64,000 nucleotides of DNA from Celerinatantimonas diazotrophica (GTDB taxonomy: Bacteria > Pseudomonadota > Gammaproteobacteria > Enterobacterales > Celerinatantimonadaceae): assembly GCF_004339545.1 (NCBI RefSeq), contig NZ_SMGD01000012.1, forward strand, positions 496,001-560,000, written 5' to 3'. Below are positions 55,901 through 64,000 of this stretch, piece after piece. The stretch's first letter is position 1; the number at the start of each line of letters is the position of its first letter. Under the pieces are notes generated by a model that saw only the letters and a list, made by a program, of their open reading frames with translations, was not told the origin of the DNA and did not search any database. A program made the translations under genes and the position numbers.

Positions 55901-55921
55901 TTTCACTTCATTGAAGTGAAA
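55901..55921. promoter_or_regulatory. Palindrome between dnaG and rpoD
   Basis: TTTCACTTCA-T-TGAAGTGAAA is a perfect 21-bp palindrome about 40 bases upstream of the rpoD start. It could be an operator of an rpoD promoter, or an RNA processing/termination hairpin after dnaG. Confidence 0.45.
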
Positions 55922-55988
55922 CGTTGTAATATAGCATAAATATGGGCTAAATTTGTGAGTTCAAGTCAAATCGATGAAAAAATATTCA

Positions 55989-57773
55989 TCATCCTGGCTT
56001 ACCATCTTGCTTCAATTCAAGCACTAATTTCGACATTTCTAATTTCTCCTTGCGGGTTAAATGAACGCCGGGCTGCTGCGATTTCTGTAGCAACTGGTCA
56101 TAGCGCTGTTGCAGAAGCTGTTCGACAAAACTGGCGAGAATGTCGTTTAGTTCTTGAGTATAGCCATTAATACCGATGAGCTCGTCGCCTTCCAGATCAA
56201 AACTGGCTATTTTATTTAATGCGGCTGCCTCAGGTCTATCTCGCCATCGTTCTAGCAACTGTGCTGTGGTTATATCTGTTTTTTGCTGAATCTGCTGAAT
56301 CAGTTCAACTAATAATTCACTGCCTCTAAGCGGTAGTGCGGTTAAAAAGTGCATATCCGGCGCGCTTAGGGCGGCCTGCGGATATTGTAGTATAATTGCA
56401 ATGGCTCTGCGCATAGGTGTCAGCTTTACGCTCGGCGCTGTTGTTTTACGCGTTGTTCTGGACTCGGAAAAAAAGCGTTCAATACGTTGTTCATCCCAGC
56501 GCAGCCAATGGGCCAGTGTGGTTTTTAACATATCCTGATAAAACCCTGCCTGAACTTGCTTAATCAGTCCTCGAGCTTCACTGGCCAAGCGGCTTTTACC
56601 GGCATCGGTGCGTGTGTCTATCTCATGCGAGAGTTTGCTAAACATAAACTCTGACAATGGCTGCGCTTGTTCCAGGCGCTGCTCAAAGCCCTCTTTGCCA
56701 ATTTGCCGCACTAAGGTGTCAGGGTCTTCGCCATCGGGTAAAAACATAAACTGCATTTCGATGCCATCTCGCAGTTGAGGTAGGGCATTGAGTAATGCTC
56801 GCCAAGCCGCATCTCGTCCGGCCCGATCACCGTCGTAGCAGCAGATGATGCGACTAGTGGCTCTAAACAGCATCTGGAGCTGTTCTGAGGTTGTCGACGT
56901 CCCGAGACTGGCAACGGCGTAATCAACGCCAAACTGCGCCAGTGAGACTACATCCATATAGCCTTCAACTACTAAGATTTGGTCAATGTTTTTATGTTTT
57001 TGCCTGACTTCATAAAAGCCATATAACTCTCGACCTTTATGAAAAATGTCCGTTTCTGGAGAATTTAAATATTTGGGGGTGCCTTCTCCTAAAACACGTC
57101 CCCCAAAGCCGATAAAACGACCTCGGCGATCCCGAATTGGGAACATCAATCGATCCCGAAATCGGTCATAGCGATGTTTCTTGTCGTTTTCAATCAGCAT
57201 GCCACAACGGAGTAATTGCTCGCTGGTACTTTGACTTCGACCAAATTGTTTGGCAACACTATCCCATTCATCAGGAGAGTAGCCAATTCCGAACTCTTTG
57301 ACGATCTCTCCGCTTAAGCCTCGGCCTTTGAGGTAATTGATGACCATCTCTTTGCGTGGATTATGACGCAGTTGATACTGGTAAAAACGATTAACCTGTG
57401 CCATCAGTTCATACAGGTCACGGCTGTTAGCCTGATTTTGATATGAGCTGTTGGTGTGACCATGGCCAGTTTCTTCTCGTTCTACTTCGAGGCCGAGTAT
57501 GGCGGCGAGTTCTTCGACTGCTTCAACAAATTCAAAGCGCTCGTACTCCATTAAAAAGCCGATTGCATTACCGTGCGCGCCACAGCCAAAACAGTGGTAA
57601 AACTGCTTGTCAGGGCTGACCGTAAAAGAGGGCGTTTTTTCGTTATGAAACGGACAACAAGCCTGATAATTTTTGCCGGCTTTTTTTAAATGAACGCGCT
57701 GGTCAATTAAACTGACGATATCTACCCGAGCTAACAGATCATCAATAAATTGCTGCGAAATCCGACCAGCCAT
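55989..57773 (-). CDS. dnaG: DNA primase
   Basis: Makes RNA primers at replication forks, 594 residues. The N-terminal zinc finger has YQACCPFHNEKTPSF and FYHCFGCGAHGNAIGF (CHC2, about 37-68). The RNA-polymerase core has YGRDRLMFPIRDRRGRFIGFGGR-like sequence, and the TOPRIM motif is ILVVEGYMDVVSLAQFG near 260-277. The C-terminal DnaB-binding region follows. It is in the same direction as yqeY and rpsU; a strong hairpin precedes it. Confidence 0.97.
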   Translation of the reverse strand: MAGRISQQFIDDLLARVDIVSLIDQRVHLKKAGKNYQACCPFHNEKTPSFTVSPDKQFYHCFGCGAHGNAIGFLMEYERFEFVEAVEELAAILGLEVEREETGHGHTNSSYQNQANSRDLYELMAQVNRFYQYQLRHNPRKEMVINYLKGRGLSGEIVKEFGIGYSPDEWDSVAKQFGRSQSTSEQLLRCGMLIENDKKHRYDRFRDRLMFPIRDRRGRFIGFGGRVLGEGTPKYLNSPETDIFHKGRELYGFYEVRQKHKNIDQILVVEGYMDVVSLAQFGVDYAVASLGTSTTSEQLQMLFRATSRIICCYDGDRAGRDAAWRALLNALPQLRDGIEMQFMFLPDGEDPDTLVRQIGKEGFEQRLEQAQPLSEFMFSKLSHEIDTRTDAGKSRLASEARGLIKQVQAGFYQDMLKTTLAHWLRWDEQRIERFFSESRTTRKTTAPSVKLTPMRRAIAIILQYPQAALSAPDMHFLTALPLRGSELLVELIQQIQQKTDITTAQLLERWRDRPEAAALNKIASFDLEGDELIGINGYTQELNDILASFVEQLLQQRYDQLLQKSQQPGVHLTRKEKLEMSKLVLELKQDGKPG

Positions 57774-57814
57774 ACACCCTCAGCTTTGCTTAAGATACTG
57801 CTTAGACAGAAACA

Positions 57815-57850
57815 GACAAGCCGCCCACTCAACTGAGTGGGCGGCTTGTC
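57815..57850 (-). terminator. Hairpin between yqeY and dnaG
   Basis: Perfect 16-bp stem, GACAAGCCGCCCACTC and its complement, with an AACT loop. In E. coli a partial terminator separates rpsU from dnaG-rpoD and sets their relative levels; this strong hairpin without a long T run may do the same. Confidence 0.75.
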
Positions 57851-57870
57851 CGAAAATCACAGGAGAATAA

Positions 57871-58314
57871 TCAGTTTAATTTACTTCGGACAAGCCCGCT
57901 GATAGCTCCCATGTCGGCGCGGCCTTGGACTTGTGGTTTTAACACGCCCATTACCTTGCCCATGTCTCCCATACCGCTGGCTCCAACTTGAGCGATTGCC
58001 TGTGTAATGAACTGGTCAATCTCTTCGTTACTAAGCTGCTGCGGTAAGAATTCCTGTAAAACAGGAATTTCTGCTAGTTCATGCTCTGCCAGGTCTTCTC
58101 GACCTGCATCTTGATACTGCTTGGCAGCATCCTGACGCTGTTTCACCATTTTGGTGATAATGGCAATAATTCGGTCATCGCTAACTTCAATGCGTTCATC
58201 AACTTCAAGCTGTTTTATTTCAGCCATGACCATACGCAACGTACTTAAGCGAGCTTTATTTTTAGCTCGCAGTGCGTCCTTCTGAGCGTTTTGCAATTGA
58301 ACTTTCAGGGACAT
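57871..58314 (-). CDS. yqeY: GatB/YqeY-domain protein
   Basis: A 147-residue protein matching the YqeY family, which resembles the tRNA-binding tail of GatB. It opens LKVQLQNAQKDALRAKNKARLSTLRMVMAEIKQ and ends MGDMGKVMGVLKPQVQGRADMGAISGLVRSKL. A tRNA-amidation-related role is only inferred from the family. It sits between rpsU and dnaG as in many gammaproteobacteria. Confidence 0.93.
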   Translation of the reverse strand: MSLKVQLQNAQKDALRAKNKARLSTLRMVMAEIKQLEVDERIEVSDDRIIAIITKMVKQRQDAAKQYQDAGREDLAEHELAEIPVLQEFLPQQLSNEEIDQFITQAIAQVGASGMGDMGKVMGVLKPQVQGRADMGAISGLVRSKLN

Positions 58315-58368
58315 TTTCTTTTAAACTCATTTGTGAATTGTCTAACTAACTTAATCCAAATAAATCGA

Positions 58369-58596
<228 letters not shown>

Positions 58597-58768
58597 TCAG
58601 GGGTTATTCGTTAATGGCTGAGTTATTTCAGCCTGACTGTTTAAAAATGGTGCGAAATTTTAATCAAAAGGGGGGGCGCTTGTAAAGCTCAATTTCACTT
58701 GAATCTGGTTTCTGTGCGATAAGACGAGTAAACTAGGCGCCCATCTTGGAGCACTCGGAGCTAAAAAC

Positions 58769-59782
58769 ATGCGCGTTCTCGGTATCGAGACCTCTTGTGA
58801 CGAAACTGGTATCGCTATTTATGACGACCTCAGTGGGTTATTATCTCACCAACTCTACTCTCAGATCAAATTACATGCAGATTACGGTGGGGTGGTTCCT
58901 GAGCTGGCTTCTCGCGATCACATTCGTAAAGTCATCCCTTTAATTGAACAGGCACTTAAGGATGCCGATTCAACTAAAGATGACATTGATGCAATCGCCT
59001 ATACTGCGGGGCCTGGTCTGGTTGGGGCTTTATTAGTCGGGGCGACAACGGCCCGCGCTCTGGCAATGGCATGGGATAAACCTGCCGTTGGGGTGCATCA
59101 TATGGAAGGGCATTTGCTAGCGCCCATGTTAGAAGTTCCGGCTCCAGAATTTCCTTTTTTAGCGCTGCTGGTCTCCGGTGGCCATACATTGATTGTACGC
59201 GTTGATGCGATTGGTCAATATCAAATTATGGGTGAATCCATTGATGATGCCGCTGGCGAAGCGTTTGATAAAACCGCTAAATTAATGGGCCTTGATTATC
59301 CTGGTGGACCGCGTTTGTCGAAATTGGCTGAGGCTGGTAGCGCTGGACGCTTTCAGTTTCCGCGACCAATGACGGATCGTCCCGGGCTCGATATGAGTTT
59401 TTCTGGGCTGAAAACGTTTGCGGCTAATACGATCGCTGCTAATGGCAATGATGAACAAACGCGCTGCGATATAGCACTGGCGTTTGAGCAAGCAGTGGTT
59501 GATACGCTGATTATTAAATGTCGTCGGGCGCTTGATGAGACTGGTTTTAAGCGGTTGGTGATTGCAGGTGGTGTGAGTGCGAACAAACGATTACGCACTG
59601 AATTAGGTGACATGATGCAAAAACGCGGGGGCGAGGTGTTTTATCCGCGTACTGAATTTTGTACCGATAACGGTGCAATGATCGCATATGCGGGAATGCA
59701 GCGTTTTAAAGCGGGGCAAACACAGTCGTTGGCGATTAGTGCAAAGCCTCGTTGGCCGTTAGATCAGCTTGCACCCTTATAA
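58769..59782 (+). CDS. tsaD: tRNA N6-adenosine threonylcarbamoyltransferase
   Basis: Transfers threonylcarbamoyl to A37 of ANN-decoding tRNAs, with TsaB, TsaE and TsaC. The 337 residues begin [20 protein letters not shown]. The metal site is [11 protein letters not shown] near 109-119; LVSGGHT and the [21 protein letters not shown] phrase are present, with [10 protein letters not shown] at the C-terminus. It diverges from rpsU as in E. coli and ends with a strong terminator. Confidence 0.97.
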   Translation: MRVLGIETSCDETGIAIYDDLSGLLSHQLYSQIKLHADYGGVVPELASRDHIRKVIPLIEQALKDADSTKDDIDAIAYTAGPGLVGALLVGATTARALAMAWDKPAVGVHHMEGHLLAPMLEVPAPEFPFLALLVSGGHTLIVRVDAIGQYQIMGESIDDAAGEAFDKTAKLMGLDYPGGPRLSKLAEAGSAGRFQFPRPMTDRPGLDMSFSGLKTFAANTIAANGNDEQTRCDIALAFEQAVVDTLIIKCRRALDETGFKRLVIAGGVSANKRLRTELGDMMQKRGGEVFYPRTEFCTDNGAMIAYAGMQRFKAGQTQSLAISAKPRWPLDQLAPL

Positions 59783-59814
59783 ATCGAAAAGCGCTTAAAG
59801 CCATGGTGACTCAG

Positions 59815-59847
59815 ATAAGTCACGTTGCGACGTGACTTATTTTTTTT
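59815..59847. terminator. tsaD terminator overlapping the plsY stop
   Basis: Stem ATAAGTCACGT / ACGTGACTTAT with TGCG loop, followed by eight T residues on the plus strand. The plsY stop codon lies within the right arm, so it serves two converging genes. Confidence 0.9.
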
Positions 59848-60460
59848 CGCGGCGATTGACGATTTTGGATTCGGTTTGATTCCACAGCCTTAAGATATTG
59901 CTGTGATGGCGTAAGATAATCAAACAGGCCAACATCGATACAGGTAGGGTATATTCGGGTTTAATCAGCCACGTGAACAGTGGTGCGAGCAATACGGTGA
60001 GCAGTGCAGCTGCCGATGAATAACCTGTCACTAACAGCACGATGAGCCAAGTTACAATGAGTAATCCACCTAAATCAAGACCAATGGGTAATACTGCGCC
60101 AAATGCGGTAGCAACGCCTTTACCCCCTTCAAAATGAAAAAATATTGGAAACATGTGGCCAAAGCAGACCGCTATTGCAACGCCTCCTAAGATAATGGGC
60201 GGGAGGCCGGCAAAATACCCTCCCCAAACTGGAATGACCCCTTTGAGTATATCGAGTAACAGGACTAATACAGCGGGAAAGCGTCCACCGAGGCGATAGA
60301 CATTGGTTGCACCTGGGTTTTCAGAACCACTATGACGAGGGTCAGGCAAATGGAATAAACGGCTAATGAGCACCGCACTAGAGATCGACCCGATTAGATA
60401 GGCCCCAATAATAAATATAAATCCGATAATTCCCATCTTAACCAATCCAGTTGCATTCAC
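59837..60460 (-). CDS. plsY: Glycerol-3-phosphate acyltransferase
   Basis: Membrane enzyme that acylates glycerol-3-phosphate from acyl-phosphate. The 207 residues start at a GTG with AGGA four bases upstream; ATG 60436 (MGIIGFIF) is an alternative. The conserved loops are [12 protein letters not shown], the [19 protein letters not shown] motif near 46-64, and [13 protein letters not shown] near 110. It has about five membrane helices. It is divergent from folB. Confidence 0.94.
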   Translation of the reverse strand: MNATGLVKMGIIGFIFIIGAYLIGSISSAVLISRLFHLPDPRHSGSENPGATNVYRLGGRFPAVLVLLLDILKGVIPVWGGYFAGLPPIILGGVAIAVCFGHMFPIFFHFEGGKGVATAFGAVLPIGLDLGGLLIVTWLIVLLVTGYSSAAALLTVLLAPLFTWLIKPEYTLPVSMLACLIILRHHSNILRLWNQTESKIVNRREKK

Positions 60461-60592
60461 TGATTCCTAAGTTAAGCGATTTGAGCTATCATCGCCCACT
60501 TAATTACATTCTTCAACGCGCTCACCTAGTAGGTAATCATACGTGGTTTATCCGCGCTACGCTATGGTGAACATCAAGTAGGTTTGACATTA

Positions 60593-60952
60593 ATGGATAA
60601 AGTTTTTATTGAGAACCTGTCTATTTTGACCACAATTGGCGTATATGATTGGGAAAAAGAAATAAAACAGCAGTTAGTTTTAGATTTGACCATGGATTGG
60701 GATAATCGACTGGCTGCTGCAGAAGATGATCTCCGTCACGCTTTAAATTACGCAGGAGTAAGTGAGGCGGTGACTCAATTGGTTCAGGGCCAGCCCTATG
60801 AACTGATAGAAACGGTTGCCGAGGAAGTTGCACAACTGATCTTAAATCAATTTGCAGCTGCACGTGTCGAAGTGACTGTGCGTAAACCTAAAGCGGTTGC
60901 TAATGCCGGTTGCGTAGGTGTGAAAATTGTGCGGGAGTGGAGCGGCGCATAA
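60593..60952 (+). CDS. folB: Dihydroneopterin aldolase
   Basis: Cleaves 7,8-dihydroneopterin to the hydroxymethyl pterin and glycolaldehyde in folate synthesis. I chose the ATG giving MDKVFIENLSILTTIGVYDWE (119 residues); a TTG three codons upstream is open. IETVAEEVAQLIL and the RKPKAVANAGCVGVKI end (catalytic Lys) match the family. The TAA overlaps the ATG of folK, the next enzyme of the pathway. Confidence 0.94.
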   Translation: MDKVFIENLSILTTIGVYDWEKEIKQQLVLDLTMDWDNRLAAAEDDLRHALNYAGVSEAVTQLVQGQPYELIETVAEEVAQLILNQFAAARVEVTVRKPKAVANAGCVGVKIVREWSGA

Positions 60953-61506
60953 TGGCGCGAGTATATATAGGTATTGGCAGTAACCTAAACCGAGAATACT
61001 CGCTGGCGTTCGGTCTGGAGTTCATTGAGCAGCTGGTTGGCTCGCTCACCCGCTCAGCTATTTATCGCTCTGAAGCGGTCGGTTTTAATGGTCCGGACTT
61101 TTATAATTTAGTCGCAGGTTTTAATACGACTCTTGAATTGGCCGATCTTGGCCTGAAATTACGCGAGATAGAGTATCGTTGCGGTCGGCCGCAAAATGCG
61201 AAAAAATGCTCGTCACGTACGCTCGATATTGATATTTTACTTTATGATCGAGTTGTTTGTGAGTCTCCGTATTGTTTACCGCGCCCTGAAATCTGTTTCA
61301 ATGCGTTTGTTCTACGTCCTCTGGCAGAGATCGCTGGTGAGTTTATTCATCCGCAAACGGGGCTCTCATTGGTGCAAATGTGGCAACAATTGGCCGTGGA
61401 TGCTATCCCTTTAACTCGCATAGACGATAGTTTTTTGACCAATCTGAGTAATTTTTATGACTACAATGCACGTCATCTTTCTTTCCCTTATTCAGGGGCT
61501 TACTGA
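60952..61506 (+). CDS. folK: 2-amino-4-hydroxy-6-hydroxymethyldihydropteridine diphosphokinase
   Basis: Pyrophosphorylates the product of FolB, 184 residues, somewhat longer than E. coli FolK (159). [21 protein letters not shown] opens the protein; the family phrases [20 protein letters not shown] (D-x-D magnesium ligands) and [19 protein letters not shown] follow. The start ATG overlaps the folB stop. The C-terminus overlaps the uppP start by 50 bases. Confidence 0.93.
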   Translation: MARVYIGIGSNLNREYSLAFGLEFIEQLVGSLTRSAIYRSEAVGFNGPDFYNLVAGFNTTLELADLGLKLREIEYRCGRPQNAKKCSSRTLDIDILLYDRVVCESPYCLPRPEICFNAFVLRPLAEIAGEFIHPQTGLSLVQMWQQLAVDAIPLTRIDDSFLTNLSNFYDYNARHLSFPYSGAY

Positions 61507-62254
61507 ATTTTTACCTATTTCTAGTTCCGCTCATTTAATTCTACCATCGCAGTTATTTGGCTGGCCTGATCAGGGGCCTGTCTTTGATGTGACGGTTCAT
61601 CTGGGGACGTTATTGGCGGTTTTGGTCTATTTTCGCCGTGACATCTATCGGTTAGCGGGGGCTTGGTTGGCCTCCGTGTTTAAGAAACAACACAGTGGTG
61701 ATAGTAAGCTTGCTTGGTTAATTATTCTGGCCACTATTCCCGCTGTGGTATTTGGTGGTCTTTGTAGTGATTGGATTGAAACCTATACCCGCTCAGCGGG
61801 TGTGATAGCCACGACAACTCTGATTTTTGGGCTGTTGTTAGGGTGGGTCGATCTGCAAGCCCCACAACGCTATGATAACTCACATATGGGCTTTAAACAT
61901 GCTCTATATATTGGCATTGCTCAAGCCATTGCTGTGATCCCGGGTACGTCTCGCTCTGGAATTACAATGACAGCTGCTCGGCAGTTGGGATATACCCGTG
62001 AAGCCGCCGCTCGTTTCTCTTTTTTATTGTCGATTCCGATTATTATTGGCGCGGGGACACTGCTAGGGGTTGAAGTGTCTCATTCGTCCGTGACTATGCC
62101 GTGGCATCAGTTAGGACTCGGTTTTATCTTATCGTTTGCCAGTGCGTTGGCGTGCATCTATTTCTTCTTAAAATGGATCACGCAAATCGGCATGCTGCCA
62201 TTTGTGATCTATCGGTTACTATTAGGCGTGATGTTGGTTTGGTTTGTTGTCTAA
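61457..62254 (+). CDS. uppP: Undecaprenyl-diphosphate phosphatase
   Basis: Recycles the undecaprenyl carrier lipid needed for peptidoglycan and O-antigen, 265 residues with about eight helices. Motifs: [21 protein letters not shown] near 11-31 ([10 protein letters not shown]) and [18 protein letters not shown] near 157-175 (PGTSRSG). It starts inside the folK end, so translational coupling is likely. A second ATG three codons later is possible. BacA-type, associated with bacitracin tolerance when overproduced. Confidence 0.95.
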   Translation: MTTMHVIFLSLIQGLTEFLPISSSAHLILPSQLFGWPDQGPVFDVTVHLGTLLAVLVYFRRDIYRLAGAWLASVFKKQHSGDSKLAWLIILATIPAVVFGGLCSDWIETYTRSAGVIATTTLIFGLLLGWVDLQAPQRYDNSHMGFKHALYIGIAQAIAVIPGTSRSGITMTAARQLGYTREAAARFSFLLSIPIIIGAGTLLGVEVSHSSVTMPWHQLGLGFILSFASALACIYFFLKWITQIGMLPFVIYRLLLGVMLVWFVV

Positions 62255-62319
62255 TAAGTGAACTTGTCAGCGGCTGATATAATATTGAGATAATTTTATT
62301 CTCAGTGAATCCATTCAAT

Positions 62320-62366
62320 AGAGTATATAAAGCGATGATTGAATCGTTATTTGTATACTCTTTTTT
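62320..62366 (+). terminator. uppP terminator
   Basis: Stem AGAGTATA / TATACTCT with an inner CGAT/ATCG helix, followed by TTTTTT. Confidence 0.85.
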
Positions 62367-62420
62367 AATTGTTTTTTGAAGAAAATACGTTAAATTAAAC
62401 GCTGATTTTTATTCCTTTTA

Positions 62421-62768
62421 TTGATTTTAACGGGTTGTGCTTCATCTGGAAACCAATCACTCAAGAATGAAACCCCAGCGACTATTCAATCGAAGATCAC
62501 TAAAGGTGTAACGACTAAAAATCAAGTTCGTGCGATGTTTGGTGATCCAGCTAAAACTTCTTTCACTGACAAAGGGAATATGATTTGGGAATATGATTTA
62601 GCTGATGTATCAGGAGATGCGGTCAATTATATTCCTATTGTTAATCTATTTGGGTCTTCTTCTTCTGGAACTAAGAAACAATTAATAGTTATGTTCAAAA
62701 AAGATGTCGTCTTCCAATATTCTATGTCTAATTCTCCTGTGGCTATCAAAACCGGGTTATTTAAATAA
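62421..62768 (+). CDS. BamE/SmpA-like lipoprotein, start unclear
   Basis: The open frame begins only 15 bases before a TTG and reads LILTGCASSGNQSL, a lipobox (LTGC). The N-terminal charged part of the signal peptide is missing because TGA lies at 62403. The mature region KGVTTKNQVRAMFGDPAKTSF and NMIWEYDLADVSGD matches the SmpA/BamE fold, and the C-terminus has VMFKKDVVFQYSMSN. Either initiation is at a non-standard codon or the 5' end has been lost. Confidence 0.6.
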   Translation: MILTGCASSGNQSLKNETPATIQSKITKGVTTKNQVRAMFGDPAKTSFTDKGNMIWEYDLADVSGDAVNYIPIVNLFGSSSSGTKKQLIVMFKKDVVFQYSMSNSPVAIKTGLFK

Positions 62769-62799
62769 CTCTAGTTTTATCATCTAAAGTGAATTTAAT

Positions 62800-62825
62800 G
62801 CCATATCTCATGATATGGCTTTTTA
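62800..62825 (+). terminator. Terminator after the BamE-like lipoprotein gene
   Basis: Stem GCCATATC / GATATGGC, TCAT loop, then TTTTTACT. Confidence 0.85.
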
Positions 62826-63530
62826 CTCTAAATCATTAAAAGTAACTAGATAGTATTATTATTTTTTAATTCTTTCGTATTATATTTTCATAGTTAATGG
62901 TGGGTGTGAGAGCGTTTATCGGTTCTGACATCATCAATCAGTTGTTGTGCAATGGCCTGTTCTGTTGCTCATCGGTATCTCAATCTTCCTCTTGCACGCT
63001 TTCCTGACAACTTCTAACAGTATTATCTTGATGATAGTGCGAGCCTAGTCTGATTAGCGAATCAAAAAGTCTGATTTTTTATCCAGTTATCAATATATCT
63101 AGAGGGAAGCGAAGGCTGTGATGAGCTAAGTGATAGCTTCCTTGCTAATTTTAATGCGGATGCAGTTTTAAGCCGAGATAAATGCGATGGGTATGATTTA
63201 TTCTAATTTCACTACCCATTCAGATAAGTAAAACTAATCCTAAAGAAGCATAAGTCTGTGAATAGATTATCTGTTTTAAGTTTACTTTTTGGTGAAATAT
63301 GTTTAATTTTAAAAAATTGTATGATTTTTTTAGATTTATAGGGCTATATTTATGTTTTTTCTCTATTCCCTTGATTAGGTTGTCAGTAGGTTGAATTTAG
63401 TGAATGATTATTTAAATTTGGGGTTTAGTGCTTTTCTGTAGCTTAGCTCCATGTTTATAATCAGTTCATTCATTCACCGTCTCTGCCCCCAATTTAGATA
63501 CGGTGAACATATCAAGCAAGGGAAAACAAC
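62826..63530. other. Intergenic region before gcvT
   Basis: About 700 bases with no convincing gene. A 31-codon hydrophobic frame (63299-63394, MFNFKKLYDFFRFIG...) has a poor ribosome-binding site. No glycine riboswitch pattern was found, although gcv genes often have one. Confidence 0.4.
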
Positions 63531-64000
63531 ATGGTAAAACAGACTGTGCTGTATGAGCAGCATCTTCGCTCTGGTGCCAAAATGGTCGATTTTCATGGTT
63601 GGCTCATGCCTATCCATTACGGCTCTCAGATTGAAGAACACCATAGTGTTAGACGCGATGTGGGAATGTTTGACGTCTCGCATATGACGATTGTGGATAT
63701 TGAAGGGCCACAGGCTCAGGCGTTTTTACAGAAACTACTCGCTAATAATGTTGGGCGACTTAAAACACCAGGTAAAGCACTTTATAGCGCAATGTTAACT
63801 CCCGAGGCGGGAGTCATTGATGATCTCATTACCTACTTTTTTAGCGAAACTCACTACCGCATGGTCGTCAATTCGGCCACTCATGATAAAGATCTTGCAT
63901 GGTTGAACCAGCAAAGTGCAGCATTCGATGTCAATGTGACGGAGCGTCCCGAGCTGGCGATGATAGCAGTGCAGGGCCCTAATGCCATAGCGATCACCCA
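63531..64000 (+). CDS. gcvT: Glycine cleavage system T protein (partial)
   Basis: First 156 codons of aminomethyltransferase, which transfers the methylene of glycine to tetrahydrofolate and releases ammonia. The N-terminus has [20 protein letters not shown], then [15 protein letters not shown], and the visible part runs to [17 protein letters not shown] lies before the ATG. The gene runs out of the window; gcvH and gcvP are expected beyond. Confidence 0.95.
   Translation, partial: MVKQTVLYEQHLRSGAKMVDFHGWLMPIHYGSQIEEHHSVRRDVGMFDVSHMTIVDIEGPQAQAFLQKLLANNVGRLKTPGKALYSAMLTPEAGVIDDLITYFFSETHYRMVVNSATHDKDLAWLNQQSAAFDVNVTERPELAMIAVQGPNAIAIT

Noticed and set aside
62826-63530. Glycine riboswitch before gcvT
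   Set aside because: The region is AT-rich and shows none of the conserved purine-rich junction sequences or tandem aptamers expected.

Overview
The window is chromosomal DNA of a gammaproteobacterium. ThrABC with its leader, a modE-modABC locus, tolC/nudF/yqiB/cpdA/yqiA/parE, parC, plsC, rraB, and rpsU-yqeY-dnaG-rpoD facing tsaD are all arranged as in the Enterobacterales/Vibrionales/Alteromonadales group. Proteins resemble but do not copy E. coli or Vibrio versions. An adenine riboswitch before add and the folB-folK-uppP cluster suggest a marine or estuarine member near Vibrionales/Alteromonadales. The genus is not proven by sequence reading alone.

Layout. 1-8.7 kb: end of an outer-membrane protein gene, attenuated thrABC, tesB, a membrane glycosyltransferase and grcA behind two FNR-like boxes. 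8.9-16.4 kb: nfo, ung, a hemerythrin protein, a HAD phosphatase, the molybdate locus under an apparent ModE double operator, and a pseudouridine synthase. 16.4-28.8 kb: tolC, a MITE-like element, then the nudF-yqiB-cpdA-yqiA-parE-(GGDEF/EAL)-parC-plsC-rraB series. 29-34 kb: riboswitch-add and aegA. 34-45.5 kb: accessory genes (AEC and TSUP transporters, AraC and TetR regulators, VOC protein, phosphoesterase, O-methyltransferase), a 168-bp tandem repeat array, an HTH protein facing an alpha/beta hydrolase, and a small amber-interrupted gene.

45.5-53.9 kb is a low-GC island ending at tRNA-Ile2(CAU). Decayed pieces of a P2-type phage replication endonuclease flank a defence cassette: a structured non-coding RNA closed by an 11-bp inverted repeat, a SLATT-like membrane protein and a reverse transcriptase. 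This matches the defence-associated RT (DRT) type with an RNA template and a membrane effector. Two 24-bp palindromes with compensating changes bracket the cassette. Beyond lie a DUF2608-like secreted HAD protein, a phage remnant, an SMC/AAA_13-like ATPase split by a -1 frameshift at A AAA AAG, and a DUF6979-like protein.

53.8-64 kb returns to core genome: tRNA-Ile2, rpoD, dnaG, yqeY, rpsU, tsaD, plsY, folB, folK, uppP, a BamE-like lipoprotein and the start of gcvT.
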